Shown here in pieces: positions 54,204 through 61,979 of a DNA stretch of 64,000 bases. Location of the stretch: positions 62,001 through 126,000 of the forward strand of contig CAVVFJ010000011.1 in the NCBI GenBank assembly GCA_963747425.1, read 5' to 3'. Below the pieces are notes generated by a model. It did no database searches, was not told the DNA's origin, and saw nothing but the letters and a program-made list of their open reading frames with translations. The translations under genes were made by a program, and so were the position numbers. Each line of letters starts with the position of its first letter. Position 1 is the first letter of the stretch. The DNA comes from DASUPK01 sp963747425 (GTDB lineage: Bacteria > Actinomycetota > Thermoleophilia > Solirubrobacterales > 70-9).

Positions 54204-54890
54204 CTACTTGCCGCCGCCACCGGTCGCCTGCTGCAGGTAGGCGACGAGCTGCTGGAGCTGCTGCGGGGTCAGCGTCTGCCCGAAGGTCTGAGGCATGACG
54301 CCGGACGGGTAGCCCGGGGTGATCTTTGCGTTCGGATCGCTGATCGACTGGGAGATGTCGGCGGCGCTCATGCCCTTGAGAGCCTCGTCCAGGTCGGGTC
54401 CGGTGGTGCCGGTCGTCCCTGCCTGCGCCAGCGTGTGGCAGCCGCCGCAGTTGGTGGCGAAGAACTGGGGCGGCGCGAACACGGGCGCCTTGATGCCCGG
54501 CACCCCGGCAACGCTCGCCACGTACGCGGCGACGTCCTCGGCGTCATCTCCCGTGACCAGGTTCCGCGGCATGTAGATGTCGGTCTGCTGCGGGCTTGCC
54601 GGCCGCGCGTTTTCGATCTGGTACGAGACGACGCCCTTGATCGTGTCCGAGTCGAAGCCGTTCGAGCGGGCCTCCTTGAACGCGTAGTCGAGGTTCGGCC
54701 CGACGTCGCCGCTGGTGCCCGCGCCCGTAAGCGTGTGGCAGCTGCCGCACTTCTGGGTGAAGAGCTGCTGGCCCTTGTCGAGGTCGGGCTTGGGGCCGAG
54801 GTTGCAGCCGGTCAGGCCGACGACGGCCGCGGTCGCGGCAACGGTGGCGACCAGCCAGATCGCCCGTCCATGGTCCCTGAGCCGGTGCAT
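54204..54890 (-). CDS. Diheme c-type cytochrome lipoprotein
   Basis: 228 residues from ATG 54890. The signal ends in a lipobox (VVGLTGC), so it is probably membrane-tethered. Two heme-binding CxxCH motifs, CGSCHTL (about residue 48) and CGGCHTL (about residue 148), each start a class I cytochrome c domain. Distal Met ligands are likely in DIYMPRNLV and SGVMPQTFG. It is a good candidate electron donor to the cytochrome oxidase encoded on the other strand. Confidence 0.9.
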   Translation of the reverse strand: MHRLRDHGRAIWLVATVAATAAVVGLTGCNLGPKPDLDKGQQLFTQKCGSCHTLTGAGTSGDVGPNLDYAFKEARSNGFDSDTIKGVVSYQIENARPASPQQTDIYMPRNLVTGDDAEDVAAYVASVAGVPGIKAPVFAPPQFFATNCGGCHTLAQAGTTGTTGPDLDEALKGMSAADISQSISDPNAKITPGYPSGVMPQTFGQTLTPQQLQQLVAYLQQATGGGGK

Positions 54891-54994
54891 CAGCGCGGGA
54901 ATCCTATCTGTCGGGGCCGACCCGCCCACCCGTCGCCCAGGCGTGGGATAAGCTTGCGCCGAACGGCACTAGGGCGACCCGGACAGGAGGCCGA

Positions 54995-55396
54995 GTGGAG
55001 GTTCGCGAGGGCATGTCGAGCGTGGTTCTCGCCGTGGGTCCCGGTCACACGCTGCGAGAGACCGCGACGAAGATGACCGAGAAGGGAACCGGCGCCGCGC
55101 TGGTCTTCGACGACGAGTCTCCGGCGCCGAGGATCATCACCGAGCGCGACATCCTCAACGCCGTCGGCACGGGCAAGGACCCGGACGCCGAGAAGGTCGC
55201 CGATCACATGAGCGAGAGCGTCATCTCCGCCGAGCCCGCCTGGAGCCTCGAGCAGGCGGCCGAGGAGATGGTGCAGCGCGGCATCCGGCACCTGGTCGTC
55301 GTCGAGCGCGGGGAGCTCGTCGGCGTGCTCTCGATGCGCGACATCGTGCGCTGCTGGACGCAGGTCGGCGCGACCTCGTCCATGTCGCCGCCATAG
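54995..55396 (+). CDS. CBS-domain pair protein
   Basis: 133 residues from GTG 54995: two CBS modules only. The first has LRETATKMTEKGTGAALVFD and PRIITERDIL, the second LEQAAEEMVQRGIRHLVVVE and LVGVLSMRDIV. CBS pairs bind adenosine nucleotides and act as energy sensors. GGAGG lies about 10 bases upstream. No fused effector domain; partner unknown. Confidence 0.88.
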   Translation: MEVREGMSSVVLAVGPGHTLRETATKMTEKGTGAALVFDDESPAPRIITERDILNAVGTGKDPDAEKVADHMSESVISAEPAWSLEQAAEEMVQRGIRHLVVVERGELVGVLSMRDIVRCWTQVGATSSMSPP

Positions 55397-55420
55397 GACG
55401 CGGCTCAGTTCCCACGGCGG

Positions 55421-55449
55421 TTGACGCGGTCGCGTCCGCAAGGCAGAAT
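55421..55449 (+). promoter_or_regulatory. Promoter of the DUF1326 gene
   Basis: TTGACG (55421-55426), 17-base spacer, CAGAAT (55444-55449), a near-consensus sigma-70-type promoter. It lies 33 bases before the GTG start at 55482, which has GGAAGGAG in its leader. Confidence 0.6.
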
Positions 55450-55481
55450 CGGGCCTACCAACAGCACGGAAGGAGACCGAC

Positions 55482-56084
55482 GTGTCCTGGAGCCTGAAGG
55501 GGAGCTACTTCGAGACCTGCTCGTGTGACCTCATGTGCCCGTGCAACATGTCTTTCGACCACGGCGCGACCTATGACTACTGCCGGGTCACCCTCGTCTT
55601 CAACATCAAGGAGGGCGAGATCGAGGGCACGGACGTCAGCGGCCTCAGCGTCGCGGCGATTGCGGACACTCCGAAGGTCATGACCGAGGGCAACTGGCGC
55701 CTCGGGATGTTCATCGACGACCAGGCAAGCGACGAGCAAATGGAAAAGCTCACCGCCGTCTTCGGGGGACAGAAAGGGGGTCCGATGGAGGCGATCACTC
55801 CCCTCGTTGGCGAGATCCTCGGCGCCGAGCGGGCGTCATTCGAGGTGGTCGAGGAAGGGCTGCGCCACAGCGTCAAGATCGGGGACGCGATCGACTTCGA
55901 GATCGAGGACATCGTTCCCTTCGGTGTCGAGACAGGGGAGCCGGTACGGCTCGTCGGCGTCTTCCATCCGGCCTCGTCGGAGTTCAACGCCGCCGAGGCG
56001 AAGCGCTCGAAGATCAGCGCCTTCGGCATCGAGTACGAGGGGAAGACCGGCATCTCGGCGTCCGAGTTCGCCTGGGCTGCCTGA
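55482..56084 (+). CDS. DUF1326 domain protein
   Basis: 200 residues from GTG 55482. The N-terminal Cys cluster CSCDLMCPCN (about residues 13-22) is the DUF1326 signature and suggests metal or redox binding. The rest is a beta-rich domain (GNWRLGMFIDDQASDEQMEK, IVPFGVETGEPVRLVGVF). Function unknown. It is convergent with a DUF2182 gene, three bases apart; the two families often occur side by side or fused, implying a shared, probably metal-related role. Confidence 0.85.
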   Translation: MSWSLKGSYFETCSCDLMCPCNMSFDHGATYDYCRVTLVFNIKEGEIEGTDVSGLSVAAIADTPKVMTEGNWRLGMFIDDQASDEQMEKLTAVFGGQKGGPMEAITPLVGEILGAERASFEVVEEGLRHSVKIGDAIDFEIEDIVPFGVETGEPVRLVGVFHPASSEFNAAEAKRSKISAFGIEYEGKTGISASEFAWAA

Positions 56085-56087
56085 GCG

Positions 56088-57011
56088 CTAGGGGGCGGGC
56101 ATCCCCTTCTCGTCCCCGTTCATCCCGCCCTGGGATGGCGTCTTCTGATCGTTCATCGCTCCGCCGCCGCTCGAGTCTTCGTGCATGCCCATCGAATCCA
56201 TCGCCTGCGCCGCCGCGGGTGAGTCCGGCAGGGTGAGTCCCGGCACCTTGTCGGGGACGAAGGCCACCGCGAGCCCGAGCACGACCAACAGTACGGCGAC
56301 GGAGCGATTGGCCACTGCCTTCCAAGGCAACAGCTTCTCGAGCGCGATCAGGGCGGCGATCAGGACCATCCAGCCGATGCTCATCACGCCGAGGGCGAAG
56401 AGCGCCGCCATCAGTCCCCAGCAGCAACCGACGCACCAGCCCCCATGCTCCATTCCCATCCGCAGCGCGCCGATCCGGCCCGAACGCCAATGCATGAGCA
56501 CGAACGTCAGCGGATTCCGGCAGTGCCGCAGGCAGACGTCCTTGAGAGGGGTGAGCTGGTAGATCGCGGCCGCGATGATGACCCCGCCGGCCACGTAGGG
56601 GCCGCCGCTGTCCCAGGTCAGGAAGCCGAGGTCGAGAGACCGCCCGATCTCGAAGAGCGCGTAGGCGAAGAGGCCCGCCGCCGCCCAGGTGACCAGGTAG
56701 CCGCCGACGAAGATCGCGGTGGCGCCGGCCTGGGTCGGCTGGCCTTTCCGCCGCTTTCCCTCTTCGATGCGCGTGTACATGACCACCATCGGCGCGATCG
56801 ACGGGAACATCATCGCGGCCATCATCACCACCCAAGCCGTGAGCCAGAAGCCGAGACCGCCTAGATCCGTGCCCGGGCCGGCGTCCATGCCGGCCATCCG
56901 GTCCCCTGTGATCGCCCAGGCAATGGCGGCGAGAAGCACCAGGCCGAAGATGAGGCCGAGCTGCACCACGCTCGGCAGGGGGGGTACACGGCGGAGTGTC
57001 GCTGACTCCAT
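56088..57011 (-). CDS. DUF2182 predicted metal-binding membrane protein
   Basis: 307 residues with about seven transmembrane segments. The family features are WVVMMAAMMFPSIAPMVVMY (Met-rich helix), KDVCLRHCRNPLTF and WCVGCCWGLMAAL (Cys pairs near the membrane) and a His/Met-containing C-terminal tail (MDSMGMHEDSSGGGAMND). These residues would suit copper or another soft metal. It lies downstream of the ctaA-ctaB operon on the same strand, 40 bases after the 86-residue protein, so it may be coexpressed with heme-a synthesis. Confidence 0.85.
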   Translation of the reverse strand: MESATLRRVPPLPSVVQLGLIFGLVLLAAIAWAITGDRMAGMDAGPGTDLGGLGFWLTAWVVMMAAMMFPSIAPMVVMYTRIEEGKRRKGQPTQAGATAIFVGGYLVTWAAAGLFAYALFEIGRSLDLGFLTWDSGGPYVAGGVIIAAAIYQLTPLKDVCLRHCRNPLTFVLMHWRSGRIGALRMGMEHGGWCVGCCWGLMAALFALGVMSIGWMVLIAALIALEKLLPWKAVANRSVAVLLVVLGLAVAFVPDKVPGLTLPDSPAAAQAMDSMGMHEDSSGGGAMNDQKTPSQGGMNGDEKGMPAP

Positions 57012-57051
57012 CGGCCTCTAATTATCCAAGAAGCCGACGTCGGCGGTCCGG

Positions 57052-57312
57052 CTACTCGGCCGGAGGTGAAACCGACAGCGGGATCGGGGCGGTGTCGGTG
57101 TGCTGCCGGTTCGGCATGCGGGCGATCTCGGCGCGATTCGCGCGCAGCCAGGCGATCAGCGAGGGAATGGCGATTGCGGCTCCGATGACGGAGTAGGGCC
57201 ACCAGGCGAACAGCCCAACGATCACCGCGGCGAAGCCGAAGGCGAACAGGGCTGGAGCGACGCTGGGCCGCGACAGGTAGATCGCCTCGGTCGGCTTCGG
57301 GGGCTGGCTCAT
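57052..57312 (-). CDS. Small membrane protein, cytochrome oxidase subunit IV-like position
   Basis: 86 residues. Two hydrophobic segments (APALFAFGFAAVIVGLFAWW and YSVIGAAIAIPSLIAWL) between polar ends. Located in the heme-a/oxidase operon, overlapping the 36-residue gene by 4 bases. The pattern resembles the small subunit IV proteins of actinobacterial oxidases, but similarity is too weak to claim the family. Confidence 0.6.
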   Translation of the reverse strand: MSQPPKPTEAIYLSRPSVAPALFAFGFAAVIVGLFAWWPYSVIGAAIAIPSLIAWLRANRAEIARMPNRQHTDTAPIPLSVSPPAE

Positions 57313-57419
57313 CGCAGGTAGAGGATCGCGACGTAGAAGGCCAGGGCAAAGACGAGCAGCGCCAGGCTGGCGGTGACCATGCCGGCGCGGATGGTGGCTC
57401 TGGCTCGCTCGCGATCCAC
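57309..57419 (-). CDS. 36-residue single-helix membrane protein
   Basis: From GTG 57419: DRERARATIRAGMVTASLAL, then LVFALAFYVAILYLR, one transmembrane helix with a charged N-terminal tail. The stop overlaps the ATG of the next gene (ATGA), and the gene lies 10 bases after ctaB, so it fits the operon tightly. It is the right size for a minor oxidase subunit or assembly peptide; the family is not recognised. Confidence 0.6.
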   Translation of the reverse strand: MDRERARATIRAGMVTASLALLVFALAFYVAILYLR

Positions 57420-57429
57420 GGGCGGAACC

Positions 57430-58398
57430 CTATAACCCTCGGTCGAGGGCCATCGCCACGAAGAGCAGCGCCAGGTAGGCGAGCGAGCTCAGGTAGAGGC
57501 GGCGCGCCGCGGGCCGCGACGGGTGCGCCAACAGGACGAGCGCGAGGCCGACGAAGCCCGCCCCCAGGGCCAGCGCGGCGATCAGGTACGCGGTCCCGAA
57601 CAGCCCGGTGATGACCGGGCCGACCGTGACGGCGACCAGGAGCAGGGCGTAGAGGACGATCTGGTGCCGGGTGGTGGTTTCGCCCCGGACCACGGGGAGC
57701 ATCGGGACGCCGGTGCGGGCGTAGTCGTCGGAGATCAGGAGCGACAGCGCCCAGAAGTGGGGCGGGGTCCAGAAGAAGACGATCGCAAATGGCCAGAGCG
57801 CCTCGAGGGAGAGGGTCCCGGTGGCGGCCGCCCAGCCCACCAGCGGCGGCATCGCGCCGGCGGCGCCACCGAGGACGATGTTCTGGGGCGTGCGGGGCTT
57901 GAGCCAGAGCGTGTAGACGAAGACATAGCCGAGCAGCCCGGCCGCCGCGAGGGCCGCGGTCAGCGCGTTGACCGTGATCCAGAGCTGGACCACAGCGACG
58001 ACGCCGAGCGTCGTGCCGAAGAGCAGTCCGCGTCGCGGCTCGATGCGCCCGCTCGCCAGCGGCCTGCCCGCTGTCCGCGCCATGCGGGCATCTCGCTCGC
58101 GCTCGATGTAGTGGTTGATGGCTCCGGCGCCGCCGGCGGCCAGGTACCCGCCGAGGCAGGTCCAGAGGATGGTGGAGAGAGCCGGGCCGCCGGGGTCGGC
58201 GACGAACATCGTCGCCACGCAGGTGAGCAGCAGCAGGGAGATGATCCGCGGCTTGGTGAGGGTGACGTAGTCGTTCGCCACCCCGATCGCGGTGCGCATC
58301 GTCCGGGCCCGCGCGTCGCCCGGAGTGGTGGAGACCTGCTCGCCGCCGGGACGGCTCGAGGGGATCCGGTCGGATCCGGTTCCGAGGTGGACGCTCAT
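57430..58398 (-). CDS. ctaB: Heme O synthase (protoheme IX farnesyltransferase)
   Basis: 322 residues, UbiA-type prenyltransferase. The first Asp-rich motif appears as NHYIERERDARMARTAGRPL, with TLTKPRIISLLLL before it. The second region, SLLISDDYARTGVPMLPVV, and FVYTLWLKPRTPQNIVLGG are typical CtaB. It attaches a farnesyl group to heme b to form heme O, used by ctaA. Its ATG overlaps the ctaA stop by 4 bases. Confidence 0.94.
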   Translation of the reverse strand: MSVHLGTGSDRIPSSRPGGEQVSTTPGDARARTMRTAIGVANDYVTLTKPRIISLLLLTCVATMFVADPGGPALSTILWTCLGGYLAAGGAGAINHYIERERDARMARTAGRPLASGRIEPRRGLLFGTTLGVVAVVQLWITVNALTAALAAAGLLGYVFVYTLWLKPRTPQNIVLGGAAGAMPPLVGWAAATGTLSLEALWPFAIVFFWTPPHFWALSLLISDDYARTGVPMLPVVRGETTTRHQIVLYALLLVAVTVGPVITGLFGTAYLIAALALGAGFVGLALVLLAHPSRPAARRLYLSSLAYLALLFVAMALDRGL

Positions 58399-59436
58399 GC
58401 CGCGGCCGCCGATGCCTCGGCCCGCGGCGCCCTCTCACGCCCCGCAGAGCCGCTCGGCAGCCAGGCGAGCTTGTAGGCGATCGAGATCACCGCCGCCCAG
58501 AGCAGGGTCCCCGTCGTCAGGTGGGCGACGATCAGCGGCCCGTGCTCGCCGAGCCAGACGTTGAGCGCGCCCAGCGTGAACTGGCAGAGCAGCAGCAGCG
58601 CGGCCAGAGCGAGCAGCCGGTCACGTGAGCCGCGCGCGTATGCGACCAGCAGCAGGAGGATGATCGCGATCGTCGCCGCGTAGACGAAGACGCGATGCGT
58701 GAGGTGGATGTCGGTCAGCCGGTTGTTGCCGAAGGGCAGGAACCTGCCCGATCCGCACTCCGGGAACATCTTGCCGCAGGCCAGGTGCGCTCCGGAGATG
58801 TTCGGGCCGACGTCGTTGACGCCCTCCTCCTCGGTGCCGGCCATGTAGCCGCCGGCGACGATCGCGCAGAGCAGCAGCACCGCCGCTGTGGCCGCGTAGG
58901 GCTTCAGCCCGCGGACCGGAGCAGCCGCGGTCCCGGCTTGGACGGCCGCATCGGAGCGCGCCTTGAAGCTGAGCCAGAGCAGCAGGCCGAGCAGGATCAT
59001 CGCGGTGCCGAGGTGGGCGGCGACCAGCTCTTCCGCCAGGCTGTGCTCGACCGTGAGCCCGCCCAGGCCAGCCTGGACCAGGACGAGCACGCCGGCGATC
59101 AGGGAGCCACGGAAGGCCCAGCCGTGTTCGCTCGCGCAGGTGCTTGTATGCGCGCCAGCAGAGCAGCGCGATCAGGATCACGACGACGGTCGCCAGCAGC
59201 CGGTGCGAGAACTCGATCACGCGGTTCTCGTTGCCGACGAACGGGATCACCTGGCCGCCGCAGAGCGGCCAGCCCTTGGTGCCGCTGCCACCCGGCCCGC
59301 AGCCGAGCCCGGACTGGCTCACGCGGACGATTCCGCCGACGACGATCAGCAGGAAGGTGACAACTGCGGTGAGGTCTGCCAGGCGGCGAAACCGGCGGAG
59401 CTGCTCCCCGCCGCCCCCGGCAACGGGTCCGGCCAT
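58395..59436 (-). pseudogene. ctaA: Heme A synthase, interrupted by a single-base frameshift
   Basis: From ATG 59436 the N-terminal half is typical: LIVVGGIVRVSQSGLGCG, WPLCGGQVIPF (Cys pair) and VIEFSHRLLATVVVILIALL (heme ligand His). Near 59133 one extra base shifts the frame. The continuation EHGWAFRGSLIAGVLVLVQA runs on in another frame with GGLTVEHSLAEELVAAHLG, HLACGKMFPECG (second Cys pair) and LTHRVFVYAATIAII. All motifs are intact apart from the shift. As heme a is needed by the encoded oxidase, a sequence error is likely. It lies 4 bases after the oxidase paralog and overlaps ctaB. Confidence 0.85.
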
Positions 59437-59440
59437 GGCG

Positions 59441-61927
59441 TCAGGCTACCGGCTCTTTGGTCTCCGCCTCCGCGGGCCGAGAGGCGTCGTGGCGCCTCAC
59501 CGCCTCGCGGATGTCGCGCAGCGGCTCGTCGCTGCGCACGTCGGGAACCACGTCGAAGTTGTGCGGGGGCGGGGGCGAGGTCGCGAACCACTCGAGCGTC
59601 TCGCCGCCCCACGGGTCGTGCCCGGCGGGGGTGCCGGACTTGACTCCGAGATACGCGTTGACGATCGAGAGGACGATCCCGACGGCGAGGACGAACGCGC
59701 CGATCGTGGCGATCAGGTTGAGCGCGTCGAGGTTCATCGCGTTGATCGCGTCGCTTGCCGCAAAGAACTTGAAGATTTCGACCTGCTGCCCCTCGAGGCC
59801 GGCAAGGAAGAGCGGGATGAAGGTGAGCTGTGCGCCGAGCACGATCAGCGCGACCGACGGCTTGGCGAGCCCCTCGCTCATCGTCCGTCCGGTCATCTTC
59901 GGGAACCAGTAGTAGAGGGCCGCGAGCCCGCCGAGGACAGGCCCGCCGACCAGCACGTACCCGCTGGCCGCGGTCGATGCGGTGGTGTCGGCGAGCAGCC
60001 AGTTGACGGGGATCACGCTCTGGATCAGCTCACCGACCAGGCCGAAGCTCAGCGTCGAGATCGCGGCGAGCGCGAAGACCATCGGCGCGCGCATCCGCAG
60101 GACCCCGCCGGCGATGGTGCCGATCCAGTTGACGAAGATCGCCCCGATCGGGATCGCGAGGAGCAGCGCCATCAGCATCGCGCCGTAGAGCCAGCCGATC
60201 GGGATCGACGCGCTCATCATGTTCTGCATCCAGGCGAGCAGTCCGAGCGGCATGATCGCGGCCATCGAGCTCATCAGCGCGCCACGGGAGAGCAGCGGCT
60301 TGCCGGAGAAGACCGGCAGGATCTCCGAGATCGCCCCGATCGCGGGCAGCAGGAAGATGAGGTAGCAGCCGGTGAAGAAGATCCAGCTCAGGTGCTGGTA
60401 GTAGATCGGCGCGCCGCCCTCGCCGGGGTCGAAGAAGACGCCTCCGAAATGCCGCTCCATCTCGAGCATGACCAGGGCGGCGAGCATCGCCGAGCCCGCG
60501 ACGATCATCGTCCAGCTCGAGACCGCGCCCGAGAATGCGAAGGCGGGGAGCCTGCGCCACGCCAGCCCGGGCGCTCGGAGCTTCGCGATCGTCACCGCGA
60601 GGTTGATCGACTGGAGGACGAGTCCCAGGACGGTCAGGCCGACCGCCGCGATCCAGACGTCGACGCCGTTGTTGGAGATGAAGACCGTGTCAGAGAGCGG
60701 GGGCCACGAGTTGAACCCCGCCTCCGGAGGCGTGTAGGCGAAGCTGACGTAGAGGAGGGCCCCGCCGAGGACGTAGAGCCAGACCGACAGCGAGGAGAGC
60801 CGCGGGAACGCGAGCGAGCGCGCCCCGATCTGAAGCGGCACGACGTAGGTGTAGAGGCCGAAGGCGAGGGGCAGGGCGAAGAGGACGATCAGGGTGGCGC
60901 TGCCGACCGAGAGCAGCCTGTTGAAGGTGACCGGCTCGATCAGGTCGTTCTCGGGCACGGCCAGCTGGAGTCGCATCAGCAGGTAGGCGACCATCCCGAG
61001 CACGAGGAAGGAGAGGGACGCCCCGATGTAGAGGCGGCCGACGTCCTTGTGGTCGGAGCTCATCACCATCTCGAGCCAGCGCGGGCGCGCCGGCACCGGT
61101 CCGTCGGTGACCAATTCCGGGCGCTGCGGGGCGAGTGTGCGTCCGTCGCTCATCAGCTCTCCCCGTTCACCCGTCTGGACGAAGGTCTGGGCCGCCTGGA
61201 TCCCCGCGGCCTGCTGCTCGAGCCAGGCCTGGTAGGTCGGCACATCGACGACGTGGACACGGGTGCGCATGGCGGCGTACGAGGCGCCCGAGAACGCGTA
61301 GCTGGCGCCATCGAAGTCGCCCGTCTCGTCGGCCTTGAACCAGGTCGAGTTGCTCTCGCCCGGGGTGGCGTCGAACTTGCCGCTCAGGCCGGGAACCCAC
61401 CAGCGGTGCACGACGTCGGTCGAGCAGAGGTGCAGGATCACGGTCGTGTCGACCGGCACCACGAGCTCGTAGTAGGAGTAGGTGCCGTCCGGGTACTCGT
61501 AGCGCCAGATCCACTGCTGGCCGCACGCCCTGATCTCGAGCGGGGCCGACGAGGCCGAGGTGTCCGGCAGGGTGAGCGAGCGCTGCGCGGTCAGCGATGC
61601 CGTCGCCTGCAGCCCGTCCGGCCCGGACGCCTCGACCTTCTTGGCGTTGTGGGTCTCGATCACGCCGAGGACGAAGGTGGCGGCGACGATCGCGGCGAAG
61701 ACGCCTGCGGTCCCGATCTGTGCCGGCCGCCGCACCACGAGGCGCCGCGGCTGCCGGCCACGGGCGGAGCGGAAGCGCATGACGAGGCCGACCAGGGCGA
61801 GGTTGATCGCCACCAGCAGCACGAGGCCGACGACGAGCATCACCCAGTACAGGGTGGTCATGTCGTCCGCGTTGGGCGAGTGGGCGGTGTGCGGGCCGAG
61901 CAAGGCGGGCGTGAGTCTATTACGCAT
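59441..61927 (-). CDS. Cox subunit II-subunit I fusion paralog lacking heme and copper ligands
   Basis: 828 residues from ATG 61927. Residues 1-255 follow subunit II: two helices, then a cupredoxin-like domain keeping His174 (STDVVHRWWVPG) and Met220, but with Ser209, Ser213 and Tyr217 where CuA has Cys, Cys and His (DGASYAFSGASYAAM). Residues 285-790 follow subunit I from SDHKDVGRLYIG to ETLEWFATSPPPPHNFD. All six His are replaced: Gly342 (heme a), Thr519 (CuB), Gln568 and Asn569 (CuB pair), Ala654 (heme a3) and Gly656 (heme a). The cross-link Tyr is Leu523. Conserved landmarks (VVPLQIGA, YYWFPKMTGR) remain. GGGGAG before an internal ATG at residue 259 hints that the halves may once have been separate genes. 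First gene of the ctaA-ctaB operon. Confidence 0.85.
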   Translation of the reverse strand: MRNRLTPALLGPHTAHSPNADDMTTLYWVMLVVGLVLLVAINLALVGLVMRFRSARGRQPRRLVVRRPAQIGTAGVFAAIVAATFVLGVIETHNAKKVEASGPDGLQATASLTAQRSLTLPDTSASSAPLEIRACGQQWIWRYEYPDGTYSYYELVVPVDTTVILHLCSTDVVHRWWVPGLSGKFDATPGESNSTWFKADETGDFDGASYAFSGASYAAMRTRVHVVDVPTYQAWLEQQAAGIQAAQTFVQTGERGELMSDGRTLAPQRPELVTDGPVPARPRWLEMVMSSDHKDVGRLYIGASLSFLVLGMVAYLLMRLQLAVPENDLIEPVTFNRLLSVGSATLIVLFALPLAFGLYTYVVPLQIGARSLAFPRLSSLSVWLYVLGGALLYVSFAYTPPEAGFNSWPPLSDTVFISNNGVDVWIAAVGLTVLGLVLQSINLAVTIAKLRAPGLAWRRLPAFAFSGAVSSWTMIVAGSAMLAALVMLEMERHFGGVFFDPGEGGAPIYYQHLSWIFFTGCYLIFLLPAIGAISEILPVFSGKPLLSRGALMSSMAAIMPLGLLAWMQNMMSASIPIGWLYGAMLMALLLAIPIGAIFVNWIGTIAGGVLRMRAPMVFALAAISTLSFGLVGELIQSVIPVNWLLADTTASTAASGYVLVGGPVLGGLAALYYWFPKMTGRTMSEGLAKPSVALIVLGAQLTFIPLFLAGLEGQQVEIFKFFAASDAINAMNLDALNLIATIGAFVLAVGIVLSIVNAYLGVKSGTPAGHDPWGGETLEWFATSPPPPHNFDVVPDVRSDEPLRDIREAVRRHDASRPAEAETKEPVA

Positions 61928-61934
61928 CGAAAAC

Positions 61935-61948
61935 TGGCCAGCTGGCCA
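61935..61948. promoter_or_regulatory. Perfect 14-bp palindrome between divergent genes
   Basis: TGGCCAGCTGGCCA lies in the 52-base gap between the minus-strand oxidase paralog (ATG 61927) and the plus-strand fusion protein (ATG 61980). Its symmetry and position suit a dimeric regulator controlling both directions. Confidence 0.45.
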
Positions 61949-61979
61949 ATGTGCCGGATGTTCTGGCAGAATCGCCGTC

